Assembly (NCBI GenBank): GCA_947373775.1
Contig: CANBZE010000002.1
Location: 1 to 24,650 of the forward strand
From: Alphaproteobacteria bacterium
Lineage (GTDB): Bacteria; Pseudomonadota; Alphaproteobacteria; Micropepsales; Micropepsaceae
Reading direction: 5' to 3'
Length of the DNA stretch: 24,650 bases
This document shows, one piece after another, positions 1-8,352 of the stretch. The notes beneath the pieces are model-generated. The model saw only the letters and a program-made list of their open reading frames with translations. It did not search any database and was not told where the DNA came from. The position numbers were made by a program, and so were the translations under genes. Within the stretch, counting starts at the first letter, position 1. Every line of letters begins with the position of its first letter.

Positions 1-126
1 GGCAGACAGCTCTGCCTTTTCCAGTGTCAGCCCGTCGCCCAGCCGCACGAGCGCGTCCAGTTCGGACGCGTTGAACAGGCCCGGCCAGACGGCCAGCGAG
101 CCGATTAAAGACGGTGATCCCCCCAT
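1..126 (-). CDS. Partial N-terminus, possibly a 2OG-Fe(II) oxygenase
   Basis: The minus strand is open from an ATG at 126 to the window edge, giving about 42 residues that begin MGGSPSLIGSLAVWPGLF and continue with NASELDALVRLGDGL. The pattern of an initiator segment followed by (F/L)xxxELDALVxLG resembles the first helix of prokaryotic 2OG-Fe(II) dioxygenase-like proteins, in which an acidic residue and a Leu-rich helix precede the jelly-roll. The catalytic HxD...H motif would lie outside the window, so this assignment rests on weak similarity from memory. The gene follows the MipA/OmpV gene on the same strand after a gap of 103 bases. That gap contains an 8-bp inverted repeat with a 42-base spacer (164-171 and 214-221) and no obvious terminator. 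A G-rich stretch (GGGGGC) just upstream of the ATG may act as ribosome binding site. Confidence 0.4.
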   Translation of the reverse strand, partial: MGGSPSLIGSLAVWPGLFNASELDALVRLGDGLTLEKAELSA

Positions 127-229
127 GCGCCCCCGAGCATCTGTTTTTATTTGCCAGTTCTGGATGCGGCGACATCTTACGACAAATTTGGAAACGGAGG
201 AATGGAAAGTTTGCGCCGCATACACAGCG

Positions 230-1024
230 TCAGAAGCGGTAACCCGCCATGCCCATCACCGTGACGTTGGTGTCGCGGAGGCTGATGGGGCTGAGGGCGG
301 CATCGCCCAAAAGACGCGTGACGCCGACATCGGTGCCGACAAACCAATGATTGTTGATGCGGTAGATCAGGTTGGCGCCGGCCCGCACATCCTTGAAGCC
401 GCTGGCGGCATTGAAGCGCGGGAAGGCCGAAGCGGCCGCCTGGGCGGGCGTAACGCCGAAATAAGTCTGCATGGTCTTGTCGTCCGCCCAGGTGGCGCGG
501 ACATGCGGCATCAGGAACAGCTTTTTGCCCAGCGGCAGCGCCGACGACAGGCCGACGGTTCCGGTCACACCGTGGTTCAGGGATTTGACGGCGGAGACTT
601 CGAAATTGAACAGGCTGAGCCGGGTGGATGCGAAAACGCGAAAGCCTGGCGAGGCTTTAATTGTGCCCAAGCCCCGCAGCCGGTCGTCGCCGGATTCGAA
701 AATCCCGCCGGTGCTGTGATCCTTGCGGCCGCCATCGACGATCAGCCCGCCGCCGAAGCGGAAATTCTTCAGATGGCCGGTGACGCTGAGCCCGCCTTCG
801 CCCAGAGAAATGGTATCGCGCCAGCGCACCGTGACGAACGGCAGGGCGCGCACGATGCTGCGGTCACTGCCTTCGAAACTGGGCCGCGAGGCCACAGCAG
901 CGCCCAGGGTGATATCCCATTCCTTGGGCGCCTCGCGCCGGCGCTGGGCATGCGCGGGCGCGCACAGCAAAAGGGCCGCGATGGCACCCGTGATCAGCGA
1001 AGTCAGGACGGAACGGCTCTCCAC
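230..1024 (-). CDS. MipA/OmpV family outer membrane protein
   Basis: This 264-residue protein has an N-terminal signal peptide (hydrophobic residues about 6-22, likely cleavage after APAHA, residue 26) and ends in YRF, the C-terminal aromatic signal typical of outer-membrane beta-barrels. The mature part alternates polar and hydrophobic residues as in beta-strands. It carries the near-C-terminal segment YFGVTPAQAAASAFPRF, which is characteristic of the MipA/OmpV family (MltA-interacting protein, scaffold for peptidoglycan enzymes, or porin-like). The start is GTG at 1024 with no strong ribosome binding site. A TATACT/TAAAAT sequence lies only 10-20 bases upstream (1034-1044), so the message could have a very short leader, or the true start could differ. 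It follows the glutamate dehydrogenase gene on the same strand, with a 70-base gap holding two small hairpins. Family assignment is good; function within the family is open. Confidence 0.85.
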   Translation of the reverse strand: MESRSVLTSLITGAIAALLLCAPAHAQRRREAPKEWDITLGAAVASRPSFEGSDRSIVRALPFVTVRWRDTISLGEGGLSVTGHLKNFRFGGGLIVDGGRKDHSTGGIFESGDDRLRGLGTIKASPGFRVFASTRLSLFNFEVSAVKSLNHGVTGTVGLSSALPLGKKLFLMPHVRATWADDKTMQTYFGVTPAQAAASAFPRFNAASGFKDVRAGANLIYRINNHWFVGTDVGVTRLLGDAALSPISLRDTNVTVMGMAGYRF

Positions 1025-1043
1025 GCATTCAGCAGTATATTTT

Positions 1044-1092
1044 ATGGCGCCTTCGCGCCATGGGCCGTTACAGGCTTGGGCGCGGCTGCGCC
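1044..1092 (-). other. Two GC hairpins after the glutamate dehydrogenase gene
   Basis: Between the dehydrogenase stop codon (1095-1097) and the MipA/OmpV start lie two perfect small stem-loops. One is a 5-bp stem GGCGC/GCGCC at 1079-1092 and the other a 7-bp stem ATGGCGC/GCGCCAT with a 4-base loop at 1044-1061. Neither is followed by a U-run on the minus strand, so they are weak intrinsic terminators at best. They may instead protect the 3' end of the long dehydrogenase message. Confidence 0.3.
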
Positions 1093-1094
1093 AT

Positions 1095-4000
1095 CTACCC
1101 CAGATTCTGGATCTGGCTGGAAGCCAGCATCAGCTTGGCGACACTCAGTTCGCCGCTGGCATCCAAGGTGCACAGGAATGTGCGGGTGCGTTCCAGCGCG
1201 TCACCTTGTTTTCTGGCCCAGTCGTCCACGGTACCGCCGCTGGCCAGCAGCTTGGCCGTGATGCTGCGTTGGGACTGGGACAGATCGTCCAGCAGCCGGC
1301 GCAGCGCCAGCCGGTCCCAATGTTCGGGCGGCGCATAGCGGCTGGCCAGGCTGCGCAGCCGGTCCAGGCCCAGGGTCTCGCCCAGCTGGAAATAAAGCGG
1401 CGCCACCTTGCCCGGCGGCAGCCTTGTCTCATGCGCCAGCAGCGCCACGTCCAGCGCCGCCGCCAGCGGATCCAGCAGCACCATGTCCCGCGCCAGATCT
1501 TCGGGCACGCCTGCGCCGGTCAGTTCGGCGATGCCGTCCTGATCGGCCTGGGTCAGCTTGTAATTCTCGCGCAGCGCTTCCACGCCGGCGCGATATTGCG
1601 CCACGGTGTCGGTGATGGGCGCGTCGCCGGATACATGCGCCAGGAACCAGCGCGTGGCGATGCGGAACTGGTCGGCGATATCGGAATAAAGCCGCGTCTG
1701 GATCGCCGCATCCACTTTGAGATCCAGCGCGTCGATGCGGGCTTTGAGCGCCGACAGGCCAAAGGCGCCATCGCTGAGCACAAAGCCGCGCGCGATCTGC
1801 GCCGAGGATAGGCCGGTCACCTCGCGGGTACGCAGCACGAACACGATACCCGCCAGATTGATGATGGTGTTGATCAGCACCGTGCTGATGATTTCACGCC
1901 GCAGGCGGTGGTGGCCCGGTTCCTCTGGGAACGCGGCGACGGCGGCCGGCGGGAAATAGCCGGACAACAGGGATTCAAATACCGGATCGTCGGGCAGGGT
2001 GCTGGCCAGCACTTCGGCGTCCAGGTCCAGCTTGGCATAGGCCAGCAGAACCGCCAGTTCGGGGCGCGTCAGCCCCTTGCCCTCATGGGCCAGCGCGGTA
2101 AGCGCCGCATCGCCCGGCAGGAATTCCACGCCGCGGTCCAGCTTGCCGCGCGATTCCAGGTCACGCATCAGCCGGCCCTGTGCATCCAGGTCGCGCAGGC
2201 CGCGCTGCTGCGCCACCGACAGGGCAAGCGTCTGGTTGTAATTGTCGGCCAGCACATGCACCGCCACGTCATCGGTCATGGAAGCGAGCAGGGCGTTGCG
2301 CTTGTCTTCGCTGAGTTCGCCGCGCATCACGGGGCCACCCAGCAGGATCTTCAAATTCACTTCATGGTCGGAGGTGTCCACGCCGGCGCTGTTGTCGATC
2401 GCGTCGGTCTCGATCCGCACGCCGGAGCGTGCCGCCTCGATGCGGCCCAGTTGCGTCACGCCCAGATTGGCGCCTTCGCCCACCACTTTGCAGCGCAGGT
2501 CGTTGCCGTTGACGCGCACCGCGTCATTGGCGCGGTCGCCGGCCTCCAGGTTGGATTGCGAGGCGGCCTTGATATAGGTGCCGATGCCGCCGAACCACAA
2601 CAGGTCGGTTTGGGCTTTCAGCAGCGCATTGATCAGCGCCGGCGGCGACAGGGAGTCGGCGTTGGTGCCGATCAGCGCCTTTACTTCAGGCGACAATGGA
2701 ATTTCCTTCAGGGTGCGGGGGAAGATGCCGCCGCCCTGGCCGATCAATTCCTTGTTGTAATCGTCCCAACTGGAGCGGGGCAGGGCGAACAGCCGCTCGC
2801 GCTCGGTAAAACTGGTGGCGGCATCGGCGTTCGGGTCCAGGAAAATGTGGCGGTGATCAAACGCGGCGACCAGCCGGATATGCCGGGACAGCAGCATGCC
2901 GTTGCCGAACACATCGCCCGACATGTCGCCCACGCCGATGACGGTGAAGTCGGTGGACTGGATGTCGGTGCCCAGTTCGCGGAAGTGGCGCTTGACCGCT
3001 TCCCAGGCGCCGCGGGCGGTGATGCCCATTTTCTTGTGGTCATAGCCGACACTGCCGCCGCTGGCGAAGGCGTCGCCCAGCCAGAAGCCGCGCTCCAGCG
3101 CGATGCCGTTGGCGATGTCGGAGAAGGTGGCGGTGCCCTTGTCGGCCGCCACCACCAGGTAAGGATCATCGCCATCGGGCCGCAGCACATCCGGCGGTGG
3201 CAATATCTGACCGTGCTGGTCCAGATTGTCGGTGACGTCCAGCAGGGCGTTGATGAAGGTCTTGTAGGCCGCGATGCCGATTTCCATGAACTGTTCTCGG
3301 CTGGGATTGGCGGGCATCAGCTTGGGAAAGAAGCCGCCCTTGGCGCCCACCGGCACGATCACGGCATTCTTGACCTGTTGCGCCTTCACCAGGCCCAGGA
3401 TCTCCGTGCGGAAATCCTCGCGCCGATCGCTCCAGCGCAATCCGCCGCGCGCGATGCGGCCAAAGCGCAGATGCACGCCTTCCAGCACCGGCGAATAGAC
3501 GAAGATTTCGCGCCACGGACGCGGCGCCGGCAGTTCATCGAGCCTGGCGGAATCGAATTTCATCACCATGGCGGGGCGCGTGGAGCCATCCGCGCTTTTC
3601 TGGAAGAAATTGGTGCGCAGCACGCTGTCCAGCACATTCTTGAAGCGGCGGATGATGCGATCGTCATCCAGCGAGGGCACGTCCTTCAGCGCGGTCTCAA
3701 TGCGCTTTTCGATATCCGCCACCTCGGCGGCCCGGTCGCCGCCGGCCGCCGGATCGTTCTTGGCATGGAACAGCGCCACCAGCAGGGCAGCGACGTCCGG
3801 ATTGCGCACCAGCGCCTGCTGCATATAGGCCAGGGAGAAAGTCATCGCCGCCTGGCGCAGGAATTTGCCTACGGCGCGCAGGATGGTGATGTCGCGCCAG
3901 GCCAGCCCGGCGCCGATTACCAGCTTGTTGAAATCATCACTTTCCGCTTCGCCCCGCAGCACCGCATGGAAAGCGTCCTGCAACGGCCCCTTGATATCGT

Positions 4001-5828
4001 CCAGCCGGGCGGGAAGTCCGTCGGCGCGCTCCATGGTGAAGTCCAGGATCACCGCATCCTGGCGCCAGCCGCCATCGGCATTGAAGGACACCGGATAGGA
4101 ATCTTCCGAGATCACCTTCAGGCCCAGATCCTCGAACACCGGCAGCGAGGCCGACAGCGGCAGCACTTCGCCCAGCACATACAGTTTCAGCCGCAGCGCG
4201 GCGGCGGCATCATTTTCACGCCGCCAGGCGCTGGCGCGCACTTTCAGGCCGTCCTTGGCGGCGGCAAGTTCCTGCAACGCCGCCAGGTCGCGCGCCCCGT
4301 CATGGGCCGGAAAATTATCGCGGTAACCAGGCGAGAAGCGCGGCGCCAGGGCCGCCAGCCGGGCGGGGCCTTCACCGCGGCCAAGACTGGCGCAGACCGC
4401 ATCGGTCAGCGCATCGTCCCAGGTGTTGATCATCGCCGCGATCTGGCGTTCCAGCTGGCGCACATCCACCTTGGGCAGCGGGCCGTCATTGCGGCCGATA
4501 ATGTAATGCAGCCGCACCAGCGGGCTCTCGTCCGCCGCCGCTTCGAAGGCGGAAGTGCGGCCGTTGAAGGCCTGGGCCAAGAGGGCATGGATGTCGGTGC
4601 GGAGCTTGGCATTGATGTGATCGCGCGGCGCCAGCAGCAGCGCCGACACGAAGCGGTCGAACTTGTCGAAGCGCAGGAACAGCTTGAGGCGCGGCAGCCC
4701 GCCCATGTGCAGGATGCCGGTGGCGATGACATAGAGTTCGTCGGCCGAAACCTGGAACAGCTCGTCGCGCGGGAACGTGTCCAGGATATGGGTCAGCGCC
4801 TTGCCGTCATGGCTATTGGGCGCCAATCCGGCATGGGTCATCACCGCCTCGAGCTTGCGGCGCAGCAGCGGGATGGTGCGTGGCTGGGCGCTGTAGGCGC
4901 TGGAGGTGAACAGGCCGACAAAGCGCCGCTCGCCGACAAAGGCGCCGCTCGCATCGAATGTCTTGATGCCGATATAATCCATATGGGCGCGCCGGTGCAC
5001 CAGGCTGCGGGCCGCGCTCTTGGTGACGATCAACGGTTCGGGCGAATTCAAAAAGGCGCGCACTTCGGCGGTCAGTCCGCCGCGCTCGCCACTGCGCCCG
5101 ATCACGCGGGCGCCTTCATCGGCCAGTACTCCAAGGCCGCTGGCTTTCACCGGCTCCAGCATCCCGTTGGCGCCGTCCTTGCCCAGCACATAGTCGCGCG
5201 CGCCCAGGAAGGTGAAATGATTGTCCGCCAGCCAGTCCAGGAAGGCGAGGTCTTCGGCGATATCGATCTCCGGGGGATGACGCTCCAGATCCATGCGCGC
5301 CGCTGCCAGCCGCGCCAGCATGGGCTTCCAGTCGCGCACCGCAGCGGCACCCTGGGCAAAGGTGTCGCGCAGCGAATCCAAAAGCTTCTGGCGCGGTTCG
5401 GCGGAAAGGGCGTCGCACACCAGCGCAATGACGCTGGTGCGAACGCCATTCAGATCCATGATGGGATGGAAGGCGGCGCGAATGCGCGCGCCGTCGGCCA
5501 TCGCCGCCTGAAGCGCGGAATCGAACAGGAAGGGCCGGTCATCATTAATGCCCAGCAGCACCGTCTCATGGCCCTGGTCCAGCGCCGCCACCAGGCTCTC
5601 GCCGGCCCCGCGCTTCTGCGCTTCGGTCTGCAGCCCCATGGCCAGCGCCGCCAGCTGGTCCGCGCGGGCGCGCAGCACATCGTCGGGCACGGCATTGGCG
5701 AACAGCGCATCGAAGAACCCGGGCAGCGCCGGATCGTTCGGCAATAGCGCGCGGGCTTCCTTGATGCGGTCAGCGGCGCAGCGCGCTTCCTCGGTCTCGG
5801 CGGAATGGATAGCGGTCATCACGGTCAT
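1095..5828 (-). CDS. gdhB: NAD-specific glutamate dehydrogenase, large (180-kDa) class
   Basis: The 1577-residue product matches the size of the L_180 class of NAD-dependent glutamate dehydrogenases, which oxidatively deaminate glutamate to 2-oxoglutarate and ammonium in the cytoplasm. The long N-terminal half (residues about 1-740) is the regulatory region typical of this class. The catalytic part starts near residue 776 (REIFVYSPVLEGVHLRFG). It contains RIARGGLRWSDRREDFRTE, the glutamate-binding segment AVIVPVGAKGGF with the conserved lysine (near residue 828), and the Rossmann-type segment GVGDMSGDVFGNGM (near 966), followed by FGGIGTYIKA and VVGEGANLGVTQ. ATG at 5828 is preceded by GAAGGG at suitable spacing; a second ATG three codons later is possible. 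In Caulobacter the homologue (gdhZ) links nitrogen metabolism to cell division. The antisense strand is open over most of its length, but this is a composition artefact. Confidence 0.97.
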   Translation of the reverse strand: MTVMTAIHSAETEEARCAADRIKEARALLPNDPALPGFFDALFANAVPDDVLRARADQLAALAMGLQTEAQKRGAGESLVAALDQGHETVLLGINDDRPFLFDSALQAAMADGARIRAAFHPIMDLNGVRTSVIALVCDALSAEPRQKLLDSLRDTFAQGAAAVRDWKPMLARLAAARMDLERHPPEIDIAEDLAFLDWLADNHFTFLGARDYVLGKDGANGMLEPVKASGLGVLADEGARVIGRSGERGGLTAEVRAFLNSPEPLIVTKSAARSLVHRRAHMDYIGIKTFDASGAFVGERRFVGLFTSSAYSAQPRTIPLLRRKLEAVMTHAGLAPNSHDGKALTHILDTFPRDELFQVSADELYVIATGILHMGGLPRLKLFLRFDKFDRFVSALLLAPRDHINAKLRTDIHALLAQAFNGRTSAFEAAADESPLVRLHYIIGRNDGPLPKVDVRQLERQIAAMINTWDDALTDAVCASLGRGEGPARLAALAPRFSPGYRDNFPAHDGARDLAALQELAAAKDGLKVRASAWRRENDAAAALRLKLYVLGEVLPLSASLPVFEDLGLKVISEDSYPVSFNADGGWRQDAVILDFTMERADGLPARLDDIKGPLQDAFHAVLRGEAESDDFNKLVIGAGLAWRDITILRAVGKFLRQAAMTFSLAYMQQALVRNPDVAALLVALFHAKNDPAAGGDRAAEVADIEKRIETALKDVPSLDDDRIIRRFKNVLDSVLRTNFFQKSADGSTRPAMVMKFDSARLDELPAPRPWREIFVYSPVLEGVHLRFGRIARGGLRWSDRREDFRTEILGLVKAQQVKNAVIVPVGAKGGFFPKLMPANPSREQFMEIGIAAYKTFINALLDVTDNLDQHGQILPPPDVLRPDGDDPYLVVAADKGTATFSDIANGIALERGFWLGDAFASGGSVGYDHKKMGITARGAWEAVKRHFRELGTDIQSTDFTVIGVGDMSGDVFGNGMLLSRHIRLVAAFDHRHIFLDPNADAATSFTERERLFALPRSSWDDYNKELIGQGGGIFPRTLKEIPLSPEVKALIGTNADSLSPPALINALLKAQTDLLWFGGIGTYIKAASQSNLEAGDRANDAVRVNGNDLRCKVVGEGANLGVTQLGRIEAARSGVRIETDAIDNSAGVDTSDHEVNLKILLGGPVMRGELSEDKRNALLASMTDDVAVHVLADNYNQTLALSVAQQRGLRDLDAQGRLMRDLESRGKLDRGVEFLPGDAALTALAHEGKGLTRPELAVLLAYAKLDLDAEVLASTLPDDPVFESLLSGYFPPAAVAAFPEEPGHHRLRREIISTVLINTIINLAGIVFVLRTREVTGLSSAQIARGFVLSDGAFGLSALKARIDALDLKVDAAIQTRLYSDIADQFRIATRWFLAHVSGDAPITDTVAQYRAGVEALRENYKLTQADQDGIAELTGAGVPEDLARDMVLLDPLAAALDVALLAHETRLPPGKVAPLYFQLGETLGLDRLRSLASRYAPPEHWDRLALRRLLDDLSQSQRSITAKLLASGGTVDDWARKQGDALERTRTFLCTLDASGELSVAKLMLASSQIQNLG

Positions 5829-5869
5829 GGGGAGCCCTTCGCGCAGAAACGCGCTGATTTGGTATGGCT

Positions 5870-5875
5870 ATTATA
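5870..5875 (-). promoter_or_regulatory. Possible -10 box for the glutamate dehydrogenase gene
   Basis: A perfect TATAAT occurs on the minus strand in the 78-base gap upstream of the dehydrogenase start, 42 bases before the ATG. No good -35 hexamer sits at 16-18 bases; the nearest strong one (TTGACG) is 29 bases away and overlaps the stop codon of the upstream gene. The dehydrogenase may therefore have its own promoter, but this rests on one hexamer. Confidence 0.3.
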
Positions 5876-5906
5876 ACGGCAATGCGACGAATACGCCGCT
5901 ATTCCG

Positions 5907-6614
5907 TCAACCCAGGGCCAGTTGCGGCACAGGATTATGCCGCCCGCGCATGGCGCAGTGCAGCATGGTGAGGCCGGTGATGATGCCGCCCGCGCCGAGA
6001 ACCGCGGCGGCGACCCACACATCCAGCGGCCAGGCGCCCATCAGGGCGGCGGCGGCTACCCCTGCGGATGACGGCAGAATGAAAGCGGCGACACCTTTGG
6101 CGTCACGCAGGAGCATCGCCGCCGCCAGCGCGGGCAGGGCTGCAAAGATAAAGACCAGCGCCGGGGCCGGCAGGTCGGGCATCACCAGGAACGCGCCGGC
6201 ACCCCAGGCCGCGCCGGTATAGAGAAGAAGCATGCGCAGATCCGAGGCGGCTTCCTGCAGCGGCACGCGGCGCAGGCTGCGGGCAAAGCCCCTTATGTAA
6301 TTGCGGGTCATGCCAACCACGCCGATCAGCACCAGGCTTACCCAGGCGAAATCGCACCTGAGGCTGGCGGCGCCCGCGCCCGCGGACGACCAGGCCAGGA
6401 TAGCCGCGCCCGCCAGCATCAGGGCGATGCAGGCCTGGGGCGAGCGCGCCAGGAAGCGCGACAGGTACACGTTGCGGCTGGCCTCGCCGTGCAGGGCAGG
6501 CAGGCGCGACAGGGCGGCACGGGGCACGCTGTCATCATAGCTTTTTGTAAGAGAGGCAGGATCGAAAGCCGCCCGACCAAAATTATTGGCGCTTTCCATG
6601 TCGGTAATGGCCAT
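5907..6614 (-). CDS. Six-helix integral membrane protein, unknown function
   Basis: The 235-residue product has a soluble, polar N-terminus of about 55 residues. About six hydrophobic segments then follow, near residues 60-80, 84-102, 126-146, 150-168, 172-192 and 195-217. A positively charged loop (RNYIRGFARSLRRVP) lies between the second and third helices, which suggests that loop is cytoplasmic. I recognise no catalytic motif and no family. The start is ATG at 6614 with GGGAAGG seven bases upstream. It is upstream of the glutamate dehydrogenase gene on the same strand (78-base gap) and divergent from the exonuclease gene across 69 bases. The context does not define a role. Confidence 0.75.
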   Translation of the reverse strand: MAITDMESANNFGRAAFDPASLTKSYDDSVPRAALSRLPALHGEASRNVYLSRFLARSPQACIALMLAGAAILAWSSAGAGAASLRCDFAWVSLVLIGVVGMTRNYIRGFARSLRRVPLQEAASDLRMLLLYTGAAWGAGAFLVMPDLPAPALVFIFAALPALAAAMLLRDAKGVAAFILPSSAGVAAAALMGAWPLDVWVAAAVLGAGGIITGLTMLHCAMRGRHNPVPQLALG

Positions 6615-6683
6615 CGTTACGCCTTCCCAACTTAATGCCGCTCACGGGATCGCACCCTTACGCGGTATTAATGTGAGGAGTAG

Positions 6684-7310
6684 ATGATTCGCGCCGGTCA
6701 GGACAATCCGGTTGTTTGGCGGGGCATACGCTTGGCATCATCCACCATCACGGTTTTTGATCTGGAATTCACCGCCTGGGAATGCTCCATGGCGCGCCAT
6801 TGGCTGTCGCCGGGCGAGTTCAAGGAAGTGGTGCAGATCGGCGCGGTGAAGCTGGACGCCGAAAGCTTCGCCCCCCTTGCCGAGTTCGACCAGCTGGTGC
6901 GTCCGCGGGTGAATTTTCCGCTGGGCCCTTATTTCGAAAAACTCACCGGCATCAGCAGTGAGCAGGTCGCGCGCGTTGGGACTGACTTTGCCCTGGCATT
7001 CGCCAGCTTCCTGGCGTTCGCGGGCGATGGCCCCATTGCCTCTTTCGGGCGCGACGACAAGGTGCTGGACGAGAATATCCGGCTCTATGGCATGACGGGC
7101 GCATCGGCCCTGCCGGTGTTCTACGATCTGCGCGGCTGGTTCGCGGTGCAGGGCGTGGATCCGCGCGGCATGCATTCCTGCGACATCGGACCGGCGGTCG
7201 GTATTCCGTTTGAAGGCCGCAATCATAACGCGCTGGATGATGCCCGCTCCATCGCCGCCGCCATGGCCAAGATGGCGAAGAATGGCGCGCGGCTGCGCCC
7301 GGCGGCGTAG
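6684..7310 (+). CDS. DEDDh-family 3'-5' exonuclease
   Basis: This is a 208-residue RNase H-fold exonuclease of the DnaQ/ERI-1 (KapD-like) type. The four acidic ligands for two metal ions are visible. FDLEFTAWE supplies the first Asp and Glu (D26, E28), FGRDDKVLDEN carries the middle Asp region, and HNALDDARSIA supplies the final His and Asp (about H181, D186), which makes it the DEDDh subclass. Such enzymes trim 3' ends of RNA or DNA; the substrate cannot be told from sequence. The ATG at 6684 has GAGGAG only three bases away. A TTG at 6732 (giving MASSTITVFDLE) with GGCGGGG upstream is an alternative start that matches the usual N-terminal length of relatives. The stop codon abuts the ATG of the cupin gene, so the two are likely co-translated. 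Confidence 0.85.
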   Translation: MIRAGQDNPVVWRGIRLASSTITVFDLEFTAWECSMARHWLSPGEFKEVVQIGAVKLDAESFAPLAEFDQLVRPRVNFPLGPYFEKLTGISSEQVARVGTDFALAFASFLAFAGDGPIASFGRDDKVLDENIRLYGMTGASALPVFYDLRGWFAVQGVDPRGMHSCDIGPAVGIPFEGRNHNALDDARSIAAAMAKMAKNGARLRPAA

Positions 7311-7712
7311 ATGTCTGAGGCTGACAGACTGATTGAACTGCTCGACCTGAAGCCGCATCCCGAAGGCGGCCACTTCCGCGAGACCTATAGAGACAGCAAT
7401 GACGGCCGGGCGCATTCCACAGCCATCTATTTCCTGCTCAAGGCCGGTGAGGTGTCGCGCTGGCACCGGGTGGATGCCGCCGAGGTCTGGCACTTCTATC
7501 GCGGCGCGGCGCTGGAGCTGAAGATCGGCAAAGACACGTATGTGCTGGGCGCGAACATCGACGAGGCGCAGGTGCCGCAGCTGGTGGTGCCGCCAAACGC
7601 CTGGCAGGCGGCGCGCAGCCTGGGTGACTACACGCTGGTCGGTTGCACCGTCGCGCCCGGTTTTGAATTCTCAAAATTCGAAATGGCGCCGGACGGTTTT
7701 ACACCCGACTAA
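7311..7712 (+). CDS. DUF985/Cupin_5 family protein
   Basis: The 133-residue protein is a single cupin barrel of the DUF985 (Cupin_5) family. The family signature HPEGGHFRETYRD is at residues 16-28, followed by STAIYFLL, the W-H-R motif SRWHRVDAAEVWHFY, and the late GCTVAPGFEFSKFEMA. Histidines in the second motif suggest a metal or small-ligand site, but the family has no settled function. Its ATG directly follows the TAG of the exonuclease gene. Its stop codon overlaps the stop codon of the convergent secreted-protein gene (shared bases 7709-7712), so there is no room for a conventional terminator between them. Confidence 0.88.
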   Translation: MSEADRLIELLDLKPHPEGGHFRETYRDSNDGRAHSTAIYFLLKAGEVSRWHRVDAAEVWHFYRGAALELKIGKDTYVLGANIDEAQVPQLVVPPNAWQAARSLGDYTLVGCTVAPGFEFSKFEMAPDGFTPD

Positions 7713-8218
7713 AGCGCCGGCGAGATTTCCGCAGACGTTACCGGAATCCCGTCGGGCCCCGCGCCGCCCGGTCCATAGATGCGGGTGCTGACGACATTGC
7801 CCTGGTTGTCGATGCGCTTCTGTTCGGCGGCCAGTTTTTTCCAATGCCGATTGGTCAGGCAGACTTCGGGGCCCGCCTTGGTGCGGCTGGCGGTGAATTG
7901 GGCCGGACGGCGGCAGGTCACCGCGTCCGGATCGCCCGCGCCCGATGGGGTGGCGACGGTGGGGCGCAAACTCACGCTCTTGCCGTCGGCGCTGAGGTCC
8001 TGGCCGGTCATGGTCAGACGCGCCCAGACATTGTTGTGCATGCAGACCTTGGGGCCCATGCCGCCGCCCGGCAGCGCCTGGGGCGCGCGACATGTCACGG
8101 AATCGGGATTGCCGTCGCCGCTGGGCGTCACCGCCAGCACCGGCGCGTTGGCATCATCCACGGCGGCCAGCGCCGGGCCGGTTAGAAACACCATCAAAGC
8201 GGTGGTCAGCAAACGCAT
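7709..8218 (-). CDS. Secreted protein with two copies of a Cys-pair domain
   Basis: The product (169 residues from ATG 8218) begins with a signal peptide, MRLLTTALMVFLTGPALAA. The mature part is a tandem duplication. Copy one has TPSGDGNPDSVTCRAP then GPKVCMHNNVW; copy two has TPSGAGDPDAVTCRRP then GPEVCLTNRHW. Each copy has two cysteines about 18-20 residues apart, likely a disulfide in the periplasm. Copy two also resembles the CRR...SR...VCxTxxxW pattern found in many small secreted proteobacterial proteins of unknown function. An upstream in-frame start at 8338 was not used, because the ATG at 8218 has AAGGAG seven bases upstream, follows a good promoter and opens a signal peptide. It is divergent from the NHL-repeat gene. 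No enzyme activity can be inferred. Confidence 0.75.
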   Translation of the reverse strand: MRLLTTALMVFLTGPALAAVDDANAPVLAVTPSGDGNPDSVTCRAPQALPGGGMGPKVCMHNNVWARLTMTGQDLSADGKSVSLRPTVATPSGAGDPDAVTCRRPAQFTASRTKAGPEVCLTNRHWKKLAAEQKRIDNQGNVVSTRIYGPGGAGPDGIPVTSAEISPAL

Positions 8219-8246
8219 GGTCCTGCTCCTTGCAGTTGCGAAGGCC

Positions 8247-8275
8247 ATCATAATCCTCGCAGCCTGCGCCCTCAA
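8247..8275 (-). promoter_or_regulatory. Sigma-70-type promoter for the duplicated Cys-domain gene
   Basis: On the minus strand a -35 hexamer TTGAGG (8275-8270) and a -10 hexamer TATGAT (8252-8247) are separated by exactly 17 bases. Transcription would start near 8240, leaving a leader of about 22 bases that contains the AAGGAG ribosome binding site of the gene starting at 8218. The opposite-strand promoter of the NHL gene must lie in the same 134-base divergent gap. Confidence 0.5.
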
Positions 8276-8352
8276 GCGGCCAAAATCAGGGGCGACAGCG
8301 GCGGGCAATCGGCTATTGTCCGGCCAACCAATATTCAACGGGGAGTTCCGAC

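Noticed and set aside
723..1811. A 362-residue plus-strand open frame across the MipA/OmpV and dehydrogenase ends
   Set aside because: It overlaps two real minus-strand genes, has biased low-complexity composition and shows no recognisable motif.
1908..5747. A 1279-residue open frame on the plus strand
   Set aside because: It is fully antisense to the well-supported NAD-glutamate dehydrogenase and has a Gln/His/Arg-rich composition typical of an antisense frame in GC-rich coding DNA.
5870..5910. TTGACG with TATAAT as a full promoter before the glutamate dehydrogenase gene
   Set aside because: The two hexamers are 29 bases apart, far from the 16-18 required, so only the -10 was kept as a weak candidate.
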